Part shown: in pieces, positions 30,165 to 44,609 of the stretch | How the letters are laid out: each line of letters opens with the position of its first letter | Numbering within the stretch: position 1 is the stretch's first letter | Notes under the pieces: generated by a model | Told to the model about the DNA's origin: nothing | The model's database searches: none | Seen by the model: the letters and a program-made list of their open reading frames with translations, nothing else | NCBI GenBank assembly: GCA_036571765.1 | Contig: BROE01000015.1 | Coordinates: forward strand, 6,129,877-6,193,876 | Source of the DNA: Plecoglossus altivelis | Taxonomy: Eukaryota; Chordata; Actinopteri; Osmeriformes; Plecoglossidae | DNA: 64,000 bases | Direction: 5' to 3' | Position numbers and translations under genes: made by a program

Positions 30165-31571
30165 CTGGGATGTTTATTTGCAAATGAGTCTAGTGTAAAG
30201 CTGCCACCTTGGCACTCAAACCAGCCGCCATTAAAAGCAGGATGCGCTGAAGTGCAGGGTGGCACGGGCTCCGAGCCCATGTCAGCTGACTGATTTATCT
30301 TCGACATAAAGCGTTGTTGACACAGGTGTCCTTGCGCAGACATACAGCGGCACGGGCGGCGAATCGAGGACCGACGGAGCGCCACTCGGAGCAAGCCGCG
30401 GAGAAGTCAAAGGCAAGACAAGGACATCTGTGACCACCCGCCCGGCTCATTAAACCCTGTAGGTGTTCTGTAAATTTGATGTCAGCAGTGACATGCTCTC
30501 CTGGTGTGGATCCAAAATGGATGACATAGCGTTGATGAGCCATAACCTCACCTCTGTATTCGGCCCAAAAAGTGCTCATCTCATCATCTCTCCAATCCCC
30601 CTGTCGGCACCCAGCCATGAGACAGTATTTGGCATCCTGATTCGCACCTTTCAGTCCCATACAGTGCGCCCAGTCATTCAATAGGTCAATTGAGCAATTG
30701 CACAGTTACAAAGAGATGCTTTTTAAACAGTTAAATAAATGAAACGATGACAAAGCACAGTCAAATCAGTGGGAAAGAAACGACACAATACAATTAATGT
30801 GTAACACAATTATTGTTTTGAAGGCTACGCGACAGATCTATCTATATCTATAACAGGCAATTAATTCATATTCGATTAAAGGGCACCAACTTCTTTTTCA
30901 GATCTATAAAGTTATTGACAACAGCCGCTGTGTGATAAGGTCAAGACGTGGGAGTGGAGCCGAAATAGTCGACAGGCTGCAGCATGCGTAAACTTGCTGA
31001 CAGAAGGCGTCAACAGGCAACTCTAAGATAACATCAGGCTGCTCCGTGTTTTTCGCTGCACTTCTAGTCTCCAAGTAACCTCACCAAATTGATGCAGGCC
31101 CTGCTGACACAAAAACAGGAATAAAGGAGTTGTGCAGAAAGTAGCTGCTCGCTTGAGTCGTAATAAACCTTTGCATTCTGTCTCTACATTTGTCACCGCT
31201 GAGATCATTTGATCAGACTGGAAATATTTGCTAGTATTATAAACGGCCATCGTAGCCACATAATGTATTGAAAGAGAAAGGGCCTGAACATTCGTCACCT
31301 TCCCATTGAGGCATTACATAATGCATATCATCCCTGAATTCTCTGCCTACTTGGTCTCTTCACCCACGGAGATTACGCACGAGTCGCTAATCGGACGATA
31401 GTATGGTCCAACTGATGTCCCCAACTCATTCATATAGTCAGGGACAGGACAGCTGTACATGTTGCGCGTCACACTATTTCATATTTACGTTTTTTCTACG
31501 CATGCATGGAACATAAGCAACCAGAAAACGATATTTGGCATTGTTTTTGAAACAATTTAAAGCGAATTTCA

Positions 31572-31580
31572 TATAAATAG
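31572..31580 (+). promoter_or_regulatory. TATA-box-like element upstream of the TMEM132 gene
   Basis: TATAAATAG, 220 bp before the proposed ATG. It could position the start site, but vertebrate neuronal promoters are often TATA-less and the region is AT-rich. Confidence 0.25.
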
Positions 31581-31800
31581 ACAACACCGAAATAAACAGG
31601 ACAAGAAGATCGTAAAATGGATAACGACGCGTCAGAACTCAGGCAAAAGTGATGTTGTCTTTTCGAACGTAATTTTTCCGCTGTATGAGAGATTAATGAG
31701 AGCATTTGGCAGAAACAAGATTTAAATGTTCATTTTCCAGCCATGTCTATCAATTGAGTGCAAAAAGTTTGGTTTGCGTCAGCATCTGTGGATTATCTAA

Positions 31801-31897
31801 ATGTGCAAGTTCGTCAAGATGACAACCCGCCAGGACAGTTCTCTGCATGGGGTATTCCCAACAGTCATAGCAGTCGCTTTCATTCTTCTGAATCTAG
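31801..31897 (+). CDS. TMEM132 exon 1: signal peptide
   Basis: ATG at 31801 gives MCKFVKMTTRQDSSLHGVFP, then a hydrophobic core ending in a phase-1 gtaaga donor. The first ATG has T at -3. The in-frame Met at codon 7 has A at -3 and may be the used start; either leaves an intact signal peptide. Confidence 0.8.
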
Positions 31898-34800
31898 GTA
31901 AGACTGATAGGTTAAATATGCCATCAGCAGCTGTTCACTTTACATTTCATACAATTCTGTCCACATGTCCGCCACAAGTTATGCCACGATATTCTAGTGC
32001 AGTCATCAATATGATACCATTTAAGTCACATCAAAACGTATGATAATGGAAGGTGATTGACGAGCAGAATGTTCCTATTCAGTAGAAAGTAACAGTGCAG
32101 ACATTGCACGGGACTGACCTACTTTTTGTTAAATGAAAGAATGTCACAACATAGACTATCCAAAACCTCACGATGATAGCCAACCAACCATCTGTTACCT
32201 GAAACAACATTCAGACTTTAGAACTTTAATTATTTGACATGAAACACGTTGTATGTGTCAGGCAATCAGAACTGATATCACAAATGAAATGCTATCCCCT
32301 TTAACACAGCACAATAAGTTCCTTATTGACCTGCACTAGTTTCCAAACTGGGCATCAAAACCACTTCATTATCTATCACTTGTATGAACTTCTGACAAGG
32401 ACCATCCCTTTCATAATCATCATCATCATTTCATAATTTATCATTTCACAATCTAGCTTTCTACAGTGGATGGGTTTTTTGTGCGGATGGGAACTATTCC
32501 TCTACCTTGCAGCCTCCAGTATGAACCATTAAAAGGGGTTCTGTATTAACACACTGGAGCCTCATACAGAGGGGGCTTCATTAGGGGCTGCTGGGCTGAA
32601 TATGCTGGCCAGGGGATAAAGGAAATATTCATCAGTAGGATTACGCTGCAGCTTAGAGAACCACTGATGTGTTTGTTTAGAGATAACCTGCAAAAGGGAT
32701 GAAGCCAAGCTGTCTGTCTTAGGTTGATAAAGATTTCAGACCCGTGTGTGAAGATAAAGTGTAATTGTGTATGTGTGTGTGCCTGAGAGAGGTAGGCGAT
32801 GGTGTGTTTGTGTGTGTGTGTGCGTGTGCGTGCTTTCTCATCCCCATGTGGGCATTGTCGTGCATGTTGTTAATGCTTGTCTAAATAGAAATCAGCTTCT
32901 CATCCTTGTAGTTTTGCAAATGAATATTCATGAGATGTTTTTTTAAGAAAATGTGCTCACTGAAATTTACAATATTTAAAGTTTTAGTCTTCCTTCCTGT
33001 CTCTCCTGCAGTAGATCACATAAGTTAGGTGAGAATTCATATTATAGTGGTTTAACCTAAAAAAAACCTCTTCCAACCACTTAATCAAATCAAGTTCATT
33101 CGTACCCTTTTGAGTAGGTGGACCACAAAGGTCAGAGTTCTAGCCAGAAATTGATATTGCTACAATGGCTTCCACCCACAATTACCTCGATCGATACATG
33201 TTCTCTTTATTAGTCAGTGTGTATCCAGCCAAGTGTTAGGATTCTCTAGGAACACCGAACCATAGCTCTCGCGTTGAAGGGGATCATTATACACTTGTAG
33301 AACGAACGTCAGAGCCAAGCTCATCACCGTATTCTGAGAACGCACTCTCAGGTGTCCGACTCCACACGTAGAACATCTTTTGACAAATTACTTCAAAGAA
33401 ACGCGGAACTTCAAGACCAACCTTCTAATTCTAGTGGTGCACTTTAGATCTGACTAGCCAATGGGTGGGCAACGTTTCAAAGGTCTTCCGGGACAGAAAG
33501 GTTAAGTGTCTTCACCTGAAGATGATGAGATTGGATCTGACACATCGTTTCCGGTCGGGAATCTCTTCCGTTTAAAGCTCAGAATGATGAAACGTCCTTC
33601 TTTTCTCTGAGAGATGAAGAGATATTATTTCGGGGACGGCTGTACGTGCAGCGGGAGGGTGTTTTGGTGTGTTTGTCAGAGAGGACCGCAAGAGCAGAGG
33701 CAGATGATGCGATGCTGGTTATGTCTGAAGTCTGTTTTTAATACCACCCAGAGCGGAAATCTGAGGTTTTTGGAAAGTGTCTGGCGTCATTATCCTGTCC
33801 TAAAATGTGCTTCCATCTCTTGTAACTCCCTTCTGATCGCCCTCTCAATCAACTGTGTCTAACGTTTTGATATCCATAACACAATTTATCATGACCAGGC
33901 GTGTAATGTGTTCGAAGAGCGAAACTAATATCCCCATTGTCCTCACTGTTTAGGAATAGAATGCCAGGTGTTGGAAGACACCGAGAACCTTGGGCCTGTT
34001 CCTCTCTATCCAGCCGTGGGGTTCCAGGTTCTCAATGTGGACCACCTGCTGCTTAGGGACAGCAGCCAGGGGCTGCTGGGAAACTCCAGCCTGCAGGTCC
34101 AGAGACAGGCCTTCCTGGTCACTTCCTCCGGGGCTGGCCTGCTTCCTCCCACTGTCAATGCCAGCTACGGCCCTCTGACCGCAGACAGACACATCCCAAC
34201 AGGCCTGCTCCTGAGTGGCCGCCGAATCCTGCCAGTCCTCCTGGCTCGCCAGGTCCGCTCCTCCTCCCCCATCATTAGGATCCTCTTCCACTTGCCCACG
34301 GGAAGGCCCGCTGGTGGGGCTGTCGGAGCCGCGGAAGGGGAGCAGAGGGTGGCCGGGAAGAAGGGGGACGCTGGGGTTGATGGCGCGTACTGTGTGACCG
34401 CCTATGCCTTCTGGCAAACCCGCGAAGTGCGCGGAGCTTGTCTGGTCATTCCAGGGGGGTTCTGTGTGGCCCAGCTGAAGCCAGAACCAGCCTGGTTCAG
34501 CCCAGCCAGCCGCTCAGCCTCCAGCAGGGAGAGAGGAGTGGGGGAGGCCCAGGGTAACCCAGTGGAGGTCTACTTCCAGAGCCGCAAGGACCAAACAGGT
34601 CAGTGCGTGCCCCAGGATAGCCTGCAGAGGGTGGGCTTGGGTAGGGGAGTTCCTCAGGGCTCCGGAACCCCAATGAGACGAATAGGGAGCGTCAACCTCC
34701 TGAAGGCTCCGCCAGGGAACCCCACCTTCCTTCGTCTGAGGTTAGGGGGCGCTGTGGTGGTCCAGACCTCCTCCAAGCCCCTGAAAACCACCGATGTGGC

Positions 34801-37800
34801 CACCTTCTACGTGTTCCTGTCCAGCGCTTCAGCCATTGAAAGCTTCACCCTTCGGTAAGAACTCCTGTAAATATAACGGACCAACACCAGACCAAATGCT
34901 CTCACTAACTTCCCCACTAACAACCTTACCCCAACGTGGCATAAATACGAGGAATGACCCAAACACATTGTCAGTCTGTCGCAAACTGTCGTTTTGGAAA
35001 AGATTGACAGTATTTTCAGTGGCCACTTTCATGCACAGCAGGGCTCTCGTTAATGACTTTGAATGACTATCGATGAACTGCACAGTCAGTGCAGCAGTAA
35101 TGGCAGGATTTGTCCCTGTCTACCTCGCTAACACAGCAGTGTCCCTGTGCATACAAGCACAAACACAATTAAGTAATTGGGGTTTTGATCTGGATTATTT
35201 GTGATTCTTAGAATATAAAACCAAGCCCTGTTCCTGGGAAGAGGGATTTTGATGCCAGGGCATGAGGTTTGGTTTCATGGGCGAAGAAAGAGTTTAAGGC
35301 AACAAGAGCATTTCATTTGAACTCTCTTAATCTACCAGGAAGCCCATTATGTACAAGGAGACATCTTGAAGGATGAGTTTCATGCATTTTAATGTTTACT
35401 TAGATTGCCACAACAGCCATGGAAGGGGATGCTTGAATTGTGGCATAACTAGATAGAACCCAGAAGTTCTGCTCCTCACACAGATTACGGAGGTGCCATT
35501 CCCCCTTGCTGCCAGGATAGTTCACTCCTCTGACTTGGGGAGTAGTCGAAAGCACTCTTCCAAAGACAGGGAAATAATTGGGAAATGATTTGGCAGCCTT
35601 CATATCTTAACATCCCATTAACGTTTGTACAGGGATCTCTGGATATTTCCTCCTCATAAATTATGCATTAATTTAATGGAGCAGGAAAACAAATAAGTAA
35701 CAACTGCCTGAATCCTTTGGGGGAAAATGAACTTATTACACAGGCAGCTCTATCATGCCAAAACACGCCGTTCAATCTGTTTTTGCAAAGTTGCCGCTTG
35801 CCTTGGTTGCGCCTCACAAGACAGAATAAAAAATGGCTTTTTATTTGAAATGTTTTATATCAGCGCGCTGTAAAGTTGTTTCTATCCTGGACACTTTTAT
35901 AGACGTGGGGAGCTTGGAGTTTTTACTTAAAACTCAGCAGATTAGGTCAATCAGAAGAGTATTTTTGCAATCAAGTGATGTAAGATACTGAAAAGATAAC
36001 CTACATAAAATATGACTTTGTCTCAGCCTTTGGCTGTGCGCCCAGTTATTTACAAAATTAATCTGAAGCCACTCTGGGATATCAGAATTACACCCCCCCT
36101 CTGACCTGGTTGGCAGCATGTTGGGGCGAGTGAAGAAGTTGGCATGGGCCTCATTCCCTTCAGCATTTGTCAGTTTATTGTGATGATGATTTGAAGATGT
36201 AAAGTACCACTAGGCTGTAGCTACTCCAATCCACTGGTGAGCCCTTCGAACCGCTTCACTCTTGTCCCATCACCAGTCCATCAAGGCTGCCTCTAGATCA
36301 GGCCAGGGGGAGAGAACTTAGGGAGCCTAGCGTTCAAGTCGGAGTGGGACCCAGCCCAGCACGACCCTCCATGCCTGGGCTAAGAGATTGATTCTTCCTG
36401 GGGGAAAAAAAAAATCCCTGCTCCACTTCAGTCCTGGGTCCAAGATTGAGTCCAGACCCCGGAGGGTTAGGCCAGATAATCCGTGGCCTGATTGAAAATG
36501 ATTCGAGAGGTTAACCCGTTGGGGAAAGGATGATCTGGCAAGGGTTCCATTAACCGTGGGGGCCAGAGGATTGTGTGTGTGCTTGCGTGTGTGTGTCTTG
36601 AGTTGGTGGGTCAGTTTGTCTGTTTGAAGTTGGATACACTTGGAAGTTGCTGGAAATTTTCAGCTTCTCATTGTAACCAGCCATACTGGAGTATGAGCGT
36701 TTACATCGCTGTAAAGGATGTGTCATACTCTGAAATTAAATAAATATTCCATTGATACTCAGGGACATTTAATTGAACTTATGCCCTCTATTCATTGTCA
36801 TTTATTATTTCTCTCCAATGACTTCACTATGGCATTTCAATGCGGTCTGACCACTTACATAAGGTAATAATGTCCTTCTCAACACATCATAATTTTCCTG
36901 TTGAACGCCCAGGGATGAAATATAAAGAAATATAACCTTTTACAGAGTGGGATCTTAAAGTGATCTTAGGCCCAGTATGTTGAGGTTCAAAAGAGCTACC
37001 AAGACTGTTGCAGCGGCCAACCACGGTTGTTTGTTCACCCTACCAGGTTGAGGGGAAGTGAGCTTGTCTGTAGACTTTGCAGTGCTTGAATGTTTCAGCC
37101 GAACTCCACAGACATAGCCGCCGCTGTAATCTATGGAAATAAGTTGTCTGCATTTGTCCTCGGCTGCATGAATGGCTGGCAAAATTAGCTGGGAGGGAAA
37201 CGACTGTAGCATGGAGTTCATTTTCCACAAGTGATTTCCTATCCCCTGGAGGATCATGGATAACACCCAGAATGCTGCAGGCAAAGCTATTTTTAACTGC
37301 CAAAATATGATTGGTCCAAAGAAATAATACTTTGGGAAAATGCAGCCAGGAGGACTTCCGGCACGGGCTGCAATTTAGCAGATGAATTTACGCCACGTTC
37401 ACTGGGTTTGCGCAAGCTTATTATATGAAAGCATTTTCAGAGCTAAACGGACAATAAAGATGGGAGTTGAAGTCCAGACAATCACCAAGCGGTGATAGAT
37501 AGCGGAAGGGCAATTTTCCTCCTAATTTCTGTACCACGTTACATCGCGAGTATATTAATTGAACAAACGAGCCATCGTTCACTAATCTCCTTTCCATCCG
37601 TTTTGCCCATCTGTTACCTCATCAGCGCTGAAACGACACCTTCATCCTGTCGTGTTCCTGCTCTGCTTTCATCTGATGTTGGTGGGAGACGTGTGCGTTC
37701 CTGCTGTTGCTTATCAGATACATCTGAGGTCCCAGAACATCTCATTTGTCAGAGTCAAACAGCATGGGGGAAACCAGGCATGGTAGACTTCTTGGCCCGG

Positions 37801-39284
37801 TTTGTACACTGTGGGTGTGCGTGTGTGTGCATGTTTGTGCATGTGTGGGTGTGTGTGTGGGTGGGTGTACGTGTGCATGTGTGTGCGTGGGTGTGTGGGT
37901 GTGCGTGTGTGTGGGCATGCATGTGTGTGTGTGCATGCACGTGTGTGTACATTTTTTATTCTGCCCTTATCTTTTCACTGGCAACCCCATAGACTATTTA
38001 TTGCCTATAAGAGCTTCCACCTACTAGCCAGTGTAAAACACTATGATCAGAGTGTTTTTTCCACTAATACCATTCACTAACACTGACATTTACCTCATGG
38101 ATTTCTTTAATCCACGTTGGGCTGTTAAACATGTAGTATGATGTGTAGTTTGAAGGACAACTGACTACATAGATGCACATGTATATTTTGCTGCATGAGA
38201 TGCTATCATTTGTATGCGATGTCTGTAAAAGGCACCAGGGATTCCTGTCAAATGTGGCTTATTTGCAGATGATCGATGTCGACAAATGTCCAGAATTTAA
38301 TCATATATTTTGAATTGGTTTAATTTACAGCTTATTTCACTGCTCAGAGATGTGTTTGCACCAACCCAGATCACTGAGAATGCACAGCCAGAGTTTGGTG
38401 ATCCCATTCGCTTAGCGAACATTTTCTGCAGTGGCATGCCGTATCATTACAGTACTTCAGCTATACACGCACAAACATTTTCAGAGCAAATATCAAACGA
38501 TGTTACCATCCCTTTTTCTCTTCTGTATCTACCTGGTAGGTATACTTTTGATTTCCCTCATGGTCAATGCTAAGCCTGCACTGAGCCTTTATGCTGGTTA
38601 GGAAGAAGCTCACTGATATACAATCTACTTGTGGAAGCCAACCTGCAACTGACTTCTGGCTCCTTGGCCTTGCTCTCCAGCTCTCTCCCCTCTCCTCTCC
38701 CCTCACCTCCCCTCCTCATCGCACTCCCCTCCCCTCCCCGAGCTCCGCCTTGGCCGGTGGCGTACCGCCGAGCCGTCTGCCCTTCGGATCGATGGGAGAG
38801 AGGGGAGCCGCTGTGGTTAGGGTGGAGCGTGGCCGGGTCTTAGGGCAGCGCGAAGGGGGGCTGGGGGTGGGGGGGGGGCACAGAGCGTGGCCCGGGNNNN
38901 NNNNNNNNNNNNNNNNNNNNNNNNNNNNNNNNNNNNNNNNNNNNNNNNNNNNNNNNNNNNNNNNNNNNNNNNNNNNNNNNNNNNNNNNNNNNNNNNNNNN
39001 NNNNNNNNNNNNNNNNNNNNNNNNNNNNNNNNNNNNNNNNNNNNNNNNNNNNNNNNNNNNNNNNNNNNNNNNNNNNNNNNNNNNNNNNNNNNNNNNNNNN
39101 NNNNNNNNNNNNNNNNNNNNNNNNNNNNNNNNNNNNNNNNNNNNNNNNNNNNNNNNNNNNNNNNNNNNNNNNNNNNNNNNNNNNNNNNNNNNNNNNNNNN
39201 NNNNNNNNNNNNNNNNNNNNNNNNNNNNNNNNNNNNNNNNNNNNNNNNNNNNNNNNNNNNNNNNNNNNNNNNNNNNNNNNNNNN

Positions 39285-39324
<40 letters not shown>

Positions 39325-42300
39325 AGCGTGGCCCGGGTCTTAGGCCAGCGCAGAGTGGAGGCATGGGGGGGCTGGGGTGGGGGGGTGGGGGGCACAGAGC
39401 GTGGCCAGGTCTTAGGCCGGCACAGAGTGTGGGGAGGGGGGGGGTGGTGGCACAGCTGGAGCTGTTCCCAGAAGGCGGAGTACGGGATTAGGACTGCAGC
39501 TGGTCTGGTTTAGGGAATCCTGATGACCTCCGGAGACCGTTCATGAACAAACGTTTGGTTTGAGAAGAGACGTGGGGTCGGAAAGAGATCAAAAACTCTC
39601 CCAAGACAGCATGTCCTCTCTACTGAAGTTAGTGTTGCAGGCAGTGCTACATGGTACATTTCATCTGCTGGACAGTCCATAAGATGCCCTGGTAATGCTG
39701 TTAAACACAGCGTATTAGGCAGATATCAAAGGAAGATGTGCGATCTTTTGGTAGCATGCCTGCACCGACTGCTGGTGCAATAAGCGACATCCATCTTCCT
39801 GACAAGGAGTCTGACAGAATCCTTGCCCAGCTAAGGAAGCCCAGTGTGGGGCAAGAGGTGTGGCCTGCGTTTCTATGCAGAGGAGCAACAGAGGCTAGGC
39901 TCATTCAACCACCAGGTGACACCATCCCTGGTCACCAACAGTCATAGTCAAGGAGAAACAGCGACAGTTACCTGTAGACAGCGTTCATCCATTTCACTGG
40001 CGGTACGCGACGAACGCCGCGACCATCTGTCTTTGTGTACGCCAACGTGCGTTTGTTAGCGTGCTGCTGATGTTGTTGATGTTGTCGTTGCAGAGCCACT
40101 GTGAGGAAAGGCCTCTCCTTCAGCAGAGCCAGGCCCAGCGACTCGGCCTTGTGGGATATCGTCTTGGAGCCAGGCAGAAGCGCCTCCCTCAACACCATCT
40201 CAGTGGTCTGTCTGAGGAAGGTGGCCATCACTGGAAAAAGGTTAATCTTCTGAATGTATTTGGGGCATGTGTGTAGACTGTATGCGTTTGGGTGTGCCAG
40301 ATGAACATATGTACAGTATCTGTGTGTGTGTGTGTGTGTGCAAACATTCAGAGTGAATAATAACTTCTGTTTTCTGCACATCCTACTCAGTTGCTGTGAT
40401 GCTGAAAACCATGTGATCGATCGATAAATTTGGGCAGGTCGTTAGTTTTCCGGCAGCGACACTTTAGACAACCCTCTTAAATATTTTAACAGAGCCTTGC
40501 TGTCACTTGATCACTCATATGGTTAGAGGGAGGTTATTCATGAGCACACGCTGAGAACAGCCAGTTCTCACAGATTAACAGACACCGAATCCTCAGGAAG
40601 AAAGGAAAACAGATTGCAAATCTAAGATTTTTTTAAACTGTAGAGAAATGCAGCAGCAAATTCATTTGTTGTCTTGTGTGTTTCTGAGGCAGCAGCTGGC
40701 TTGGCAGACTGCTGGCGTGTGTACAGGGGAACATCTTTATCTAGCTGTGATTAGGGGGTACTGGCAGTATTAGGGATGCAGTAGTTGCCTTTAAGAAAGG
40801 AAATGTAAAATACAACAGTCATCATGACCCTGTCTCTACGGATGCACAATTAAGGTTTCTTTTAGAATACAGTTTGTGTTGGTTGTCGATGGAAAAACTT
40901 TGGAGTATGTCTACTTTTAATCCCTATCGCCATGTCCCAGATTCTCTTTTACTATGTTGATGCCTTATGGCTATGTTTTTCTCTTGATGTTTCTGACATG
41001 TCCATGTTCCTAATCTTGAAGATAGTTTTGCTTTTGTTTTGATCAAGACTGGAAAACTGTAAACGTTACATGGGGAGAATTTAGGGGGAAACAGTCATCA
41101 CCATACCATTTGTGACAGATTACGAGAGTGGCCGCAATCATGTCCAGTGTCTGACTTGTTTTCAATTAATATGTCTATACAGCCATCACAAATGTGCAAG
41201 GCACAGTATAATAAATGGGGTTTTCTAATGGGTTGTACTTGCACATGGTACATTGTGTCTCGTACTGTAGTAGCACAGTCAGGGACTAGATCTCCATGTC
41301 TGCCCGGCAACTCTCTCCCTCTCTCCCTCTCTTTTTCCCTCTCTGTCTCCCTCTCTTTTCGACCCTCTCTCTCTCTCCCTCTCTCTATCTCACTCTCTCT
41401 CTCTTTCTCTCGCTCCCTCTCTCTCTCTCTCACTCTCTCTTTCTCTCCATATCGCTCCCTCTCTCTCACTCTCTGTCTCTTTCTCTCCCTCTCTCTGTCT
41501 CTCTCCCTCTCTCTTTCTACTGCTCTCTCTCCCTCTTTCTCTCTCTCTCACTCTCTGTCTCTCTCTGTCTCTCTCTCACACACACACACTCGCAAGCGCG
41601 TGTCCGACCCACTTATCCGTAATCATCCATAATCATGTCCCTTTATCCAGGCTTAAAAGCTCGCACGATCGGAGAGAGATTAGGAGTCCCGATATTTCAA
41701 CTCTTGTCCGTGAGTTAACCAGTGAACTCCCAAAGGAGGAGAACCACGATTCATCCCCATATCCTCTACTTCACCCCCTTGTCATCCGGAGGGTGATAGG
41801 GCCACAGTTCCACACCCTCCCCCTCACCCCCGTGTCATCCGGAGGGTGATAGGGCCACAGTTTATGGGCTGCTACTCCCAAAGCCCACCCGGATAAAGGG
41901 CTTTCCAGGAAATTTGGAATTTCCCCTCTCCTATCACTGACAGTCTTTCCAGGAGTAATTGCAGTAGATAGTGGTGAGCATGAACAACAGCGTACCCCTC
42001 CATCACCCTTCATCCCTGCACAGACACCCCCCCCTCCCCCTTCAATTGATTTTACAGTGGAAATGCAGGTGATGGCTACAGAAGACATCTGGAAGCATTT
42101 TTACAGTGGGTTGTTCCATGTGGGGCTGTGTGTGTTTGCGAGGAGGCAAATTGTCACTGTTCTCTGTCTCTCTCTCTCTCTCTCTCTCTCCTCTTCACAG
42201 GGGTCTGCTGGAGGTCTTACAGCTTGATTTCGAAACCAAAGATTTGACAGATCAATCCGAAAGCCAGGTAATCACTTGGCGTCTGGAGTTGCCAGGAAGT

Positions 42301-44164
42301 GTGAAGGACGTTGGCATCATGAAAATCTATACCACCCAGAAAGACTACATCGGTCTGGCGCCAATGGTCATGGTGAGCATATATAAAGCAGAAGAGTACA
42401 TGATGCCGTGTGTGTGCGTCCGTGTGTGTCTCTGTGTCTTCCCACGCTTCCTGTTCTGGAGTGTCCCACACATTCTCCAGCTTTGTGTGTTTATTCAAAA
42501 TGAGACATGGCAGTTAAGTCCATGCTGAGTGTGCCATAAATCCCTGTTCGTCGTGTTGTCATCTAGGATGATTGTTTGGGGGGGGGGAGGCGTGGCCTAT
42601 AAAGGCCTAATAAACAGTGTAAACGATGCTGAGTGGCCTTGGAAGGGGCGTGCGGGCAGACGAGGTGGCCGTGTGATCGACAGGGCGGGGTACAGTTCCA
42701 GCTCAGCGGGCGTCCGCTCGCGCTCGCGTCCAGAGCGTGGCTGGCCGCAGGCCGGCTCTGTTCCTCGCTCGCTGTTAATGAAATTGGTGTTTGGCGAAGG
42801 AGATTTGGAGGGGAAAGATAAATGCCTTCTCTCCAGCAGGCACGGCGGTGCAGCAGCGTGCTAAATGGGGGTTCCGGTCGATGGCTTGGATGAGAGCTAG
42901 GTTCCGTTTCCTTTCGCGTGGTTCGATACAGGTGTGGGATGTTTCACCTGCTGTGTATGTCGCCTAGGAAGAGGAACGACGTCAAGTGCATCGTCAGGCA
43001 ACAAGGGCTCCTAGGGGTCGTGACCAAACGTGCTCATGCCGCGCTGCCTTTCGCATCGCCCCCGAGGAGGGGGTCGGGTGTGCCGGTCCTGCCCCGAGCC
43101 TCTCGGTGGTTTGGGTTGGTCGCCGAGCCGTAACTGGAACACGGTCCGTTCAGAAACGCGGTCAGCATCTGTCGCTGGCCGGGGTTCAGGAGAGGAGGCA
43201 GCTGTATGACATCTGTTAATGGCAGCGCTCAAGATAAATCTACAATACTCTGGCAGTGCAGTCGACCACGCTACTCCCCACCCCTCCCCACTCCCCCCTC
43301 CATTACTTCCTAGATTAAAAAAGAGTTTATTAGAGAGTATCATGGTGAAAGTCTTTTAAATCCATTCAGAGCGAGAGGTTTAAACTCCGTAAGAGAGAAA
43401 CTATGGCCCCCAGATCAAAGGTGTCTTCAGCTTCCACTGGGTTTGACATGGGAGGATGCTAGGGAACAGCGTGTTGTATGTGCAACGTGCGTGGTGTGTA
43501 TGCAGGTGTGTTTCTCCATGGTGACACATTCCCTATGCCCCCCGACCCCCATGCAGAGTGGCGATCTTCTCAACACGGCCGTTCTGACTGGGAAAATGGC
43601 GTCTGTTCCTGTTAAGATCCTGGCGGTGGAGGCTGGTGGCTCAGTCACTGATGTCACCAACTTCACAAGCTGCGCTACCACACAGGAGGACATTCTCAAG
43701 GTGCAGGCACACACACATAGACACACATGCACGCACACACACACACACACACACACACAAAAGCAATGTGTCTCTTTAAGTCCATTTCCATCTTGGCTTT
43801 TATTCCCCTGTCTACGGCTCCATGCTGAACTGCCTCGGAACGCAGCCTCTGAGGCTGTTTGTTAAGATAAGTGAGGCAGTTAGAGAGAGCTCCCCTGTGT
43901 TAAAGAAGACACACAAACTGCTGGCTTGCACACCATTCCTCTGGCTGATTTGCCACTGTGGAACTCTAAAGGCCATTAAAGAAGCCCTTATTACTGGTCA
44001 AAGTCATTTTACCAGAGATCACGATCACCTCATCCTGAAATGATGGACATGCCATGAGAGAGGAAACACAATGAATAGCATGTGTTCTGTACTCCTGTTA
44101 TGCTTTAGCCCTGACTCTTACTGGGCTGGAGCTGTCGATCATCACTGCGCTCCTCCTCACTTTC

Positions 44165-44227
<63 letters not shown>

Positions 44228-44547
44228 TCTCTCTCTCCCTCTCACTTTATTCCCATTTCTCTCTCTCTGTTTCTCTCCCTCTCTCTCTCTCTCTCTCTCC
44301 CTCTCTCTTTATTCCCATTTCTCTCTCTCTCTCTGTCTCTCTCTCCCTCTCTCTCCCTCTCTCTTTATTCCCATTTCCCTCTCTCTCTCTGCTGCTCATT
44401 TGTCTCGCTCTCTCACACTTTTTGTTTCTGTCCTCTCTCCCTCGCTCCTCTCCCTCTCTCCCTCTTTACCAATTTCCTCTCCCTCTCTCCTTCCCTGTCT
44501 CTTCTCTCTCTCTCTCTCTTTCCTCTCTCTGTCTCTCTCTCTCTGTC

Positions 44548-44609
<62 letters not shown>

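Larger units (their letters stand above)
26970..31560. other. Intergenic region between rimbp2 and the TMEM132 gene
   Basis: No supported exon. It contains a dispersed-repeat remnant near 27200, an (AG)n microsatellite at 27764-27856, a C-run and a small noisy tandem duplication near 30.0-30.2 kb. Confidence 0.6.
34855..40093 (+). other. TMEM132 intron 2 (5.2 kb)
   Basis: The longest intron. It contains a (GT)n block at 37812-37950 and a G-rich minisatellite with an assembly gap at 38820-39450. I see no further exon; the phase of exons 2 and 3 joins directly. Confidence 0.7.
40241..42200 (+). other. TMEM132 intron 3
   Basis: A 2.0-kb intron with a (TC)n tract at 41311-41577 and a 39-bp near-perfect duplication at 41771-41809 and 41824-41862. 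Confidence 0.7.
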
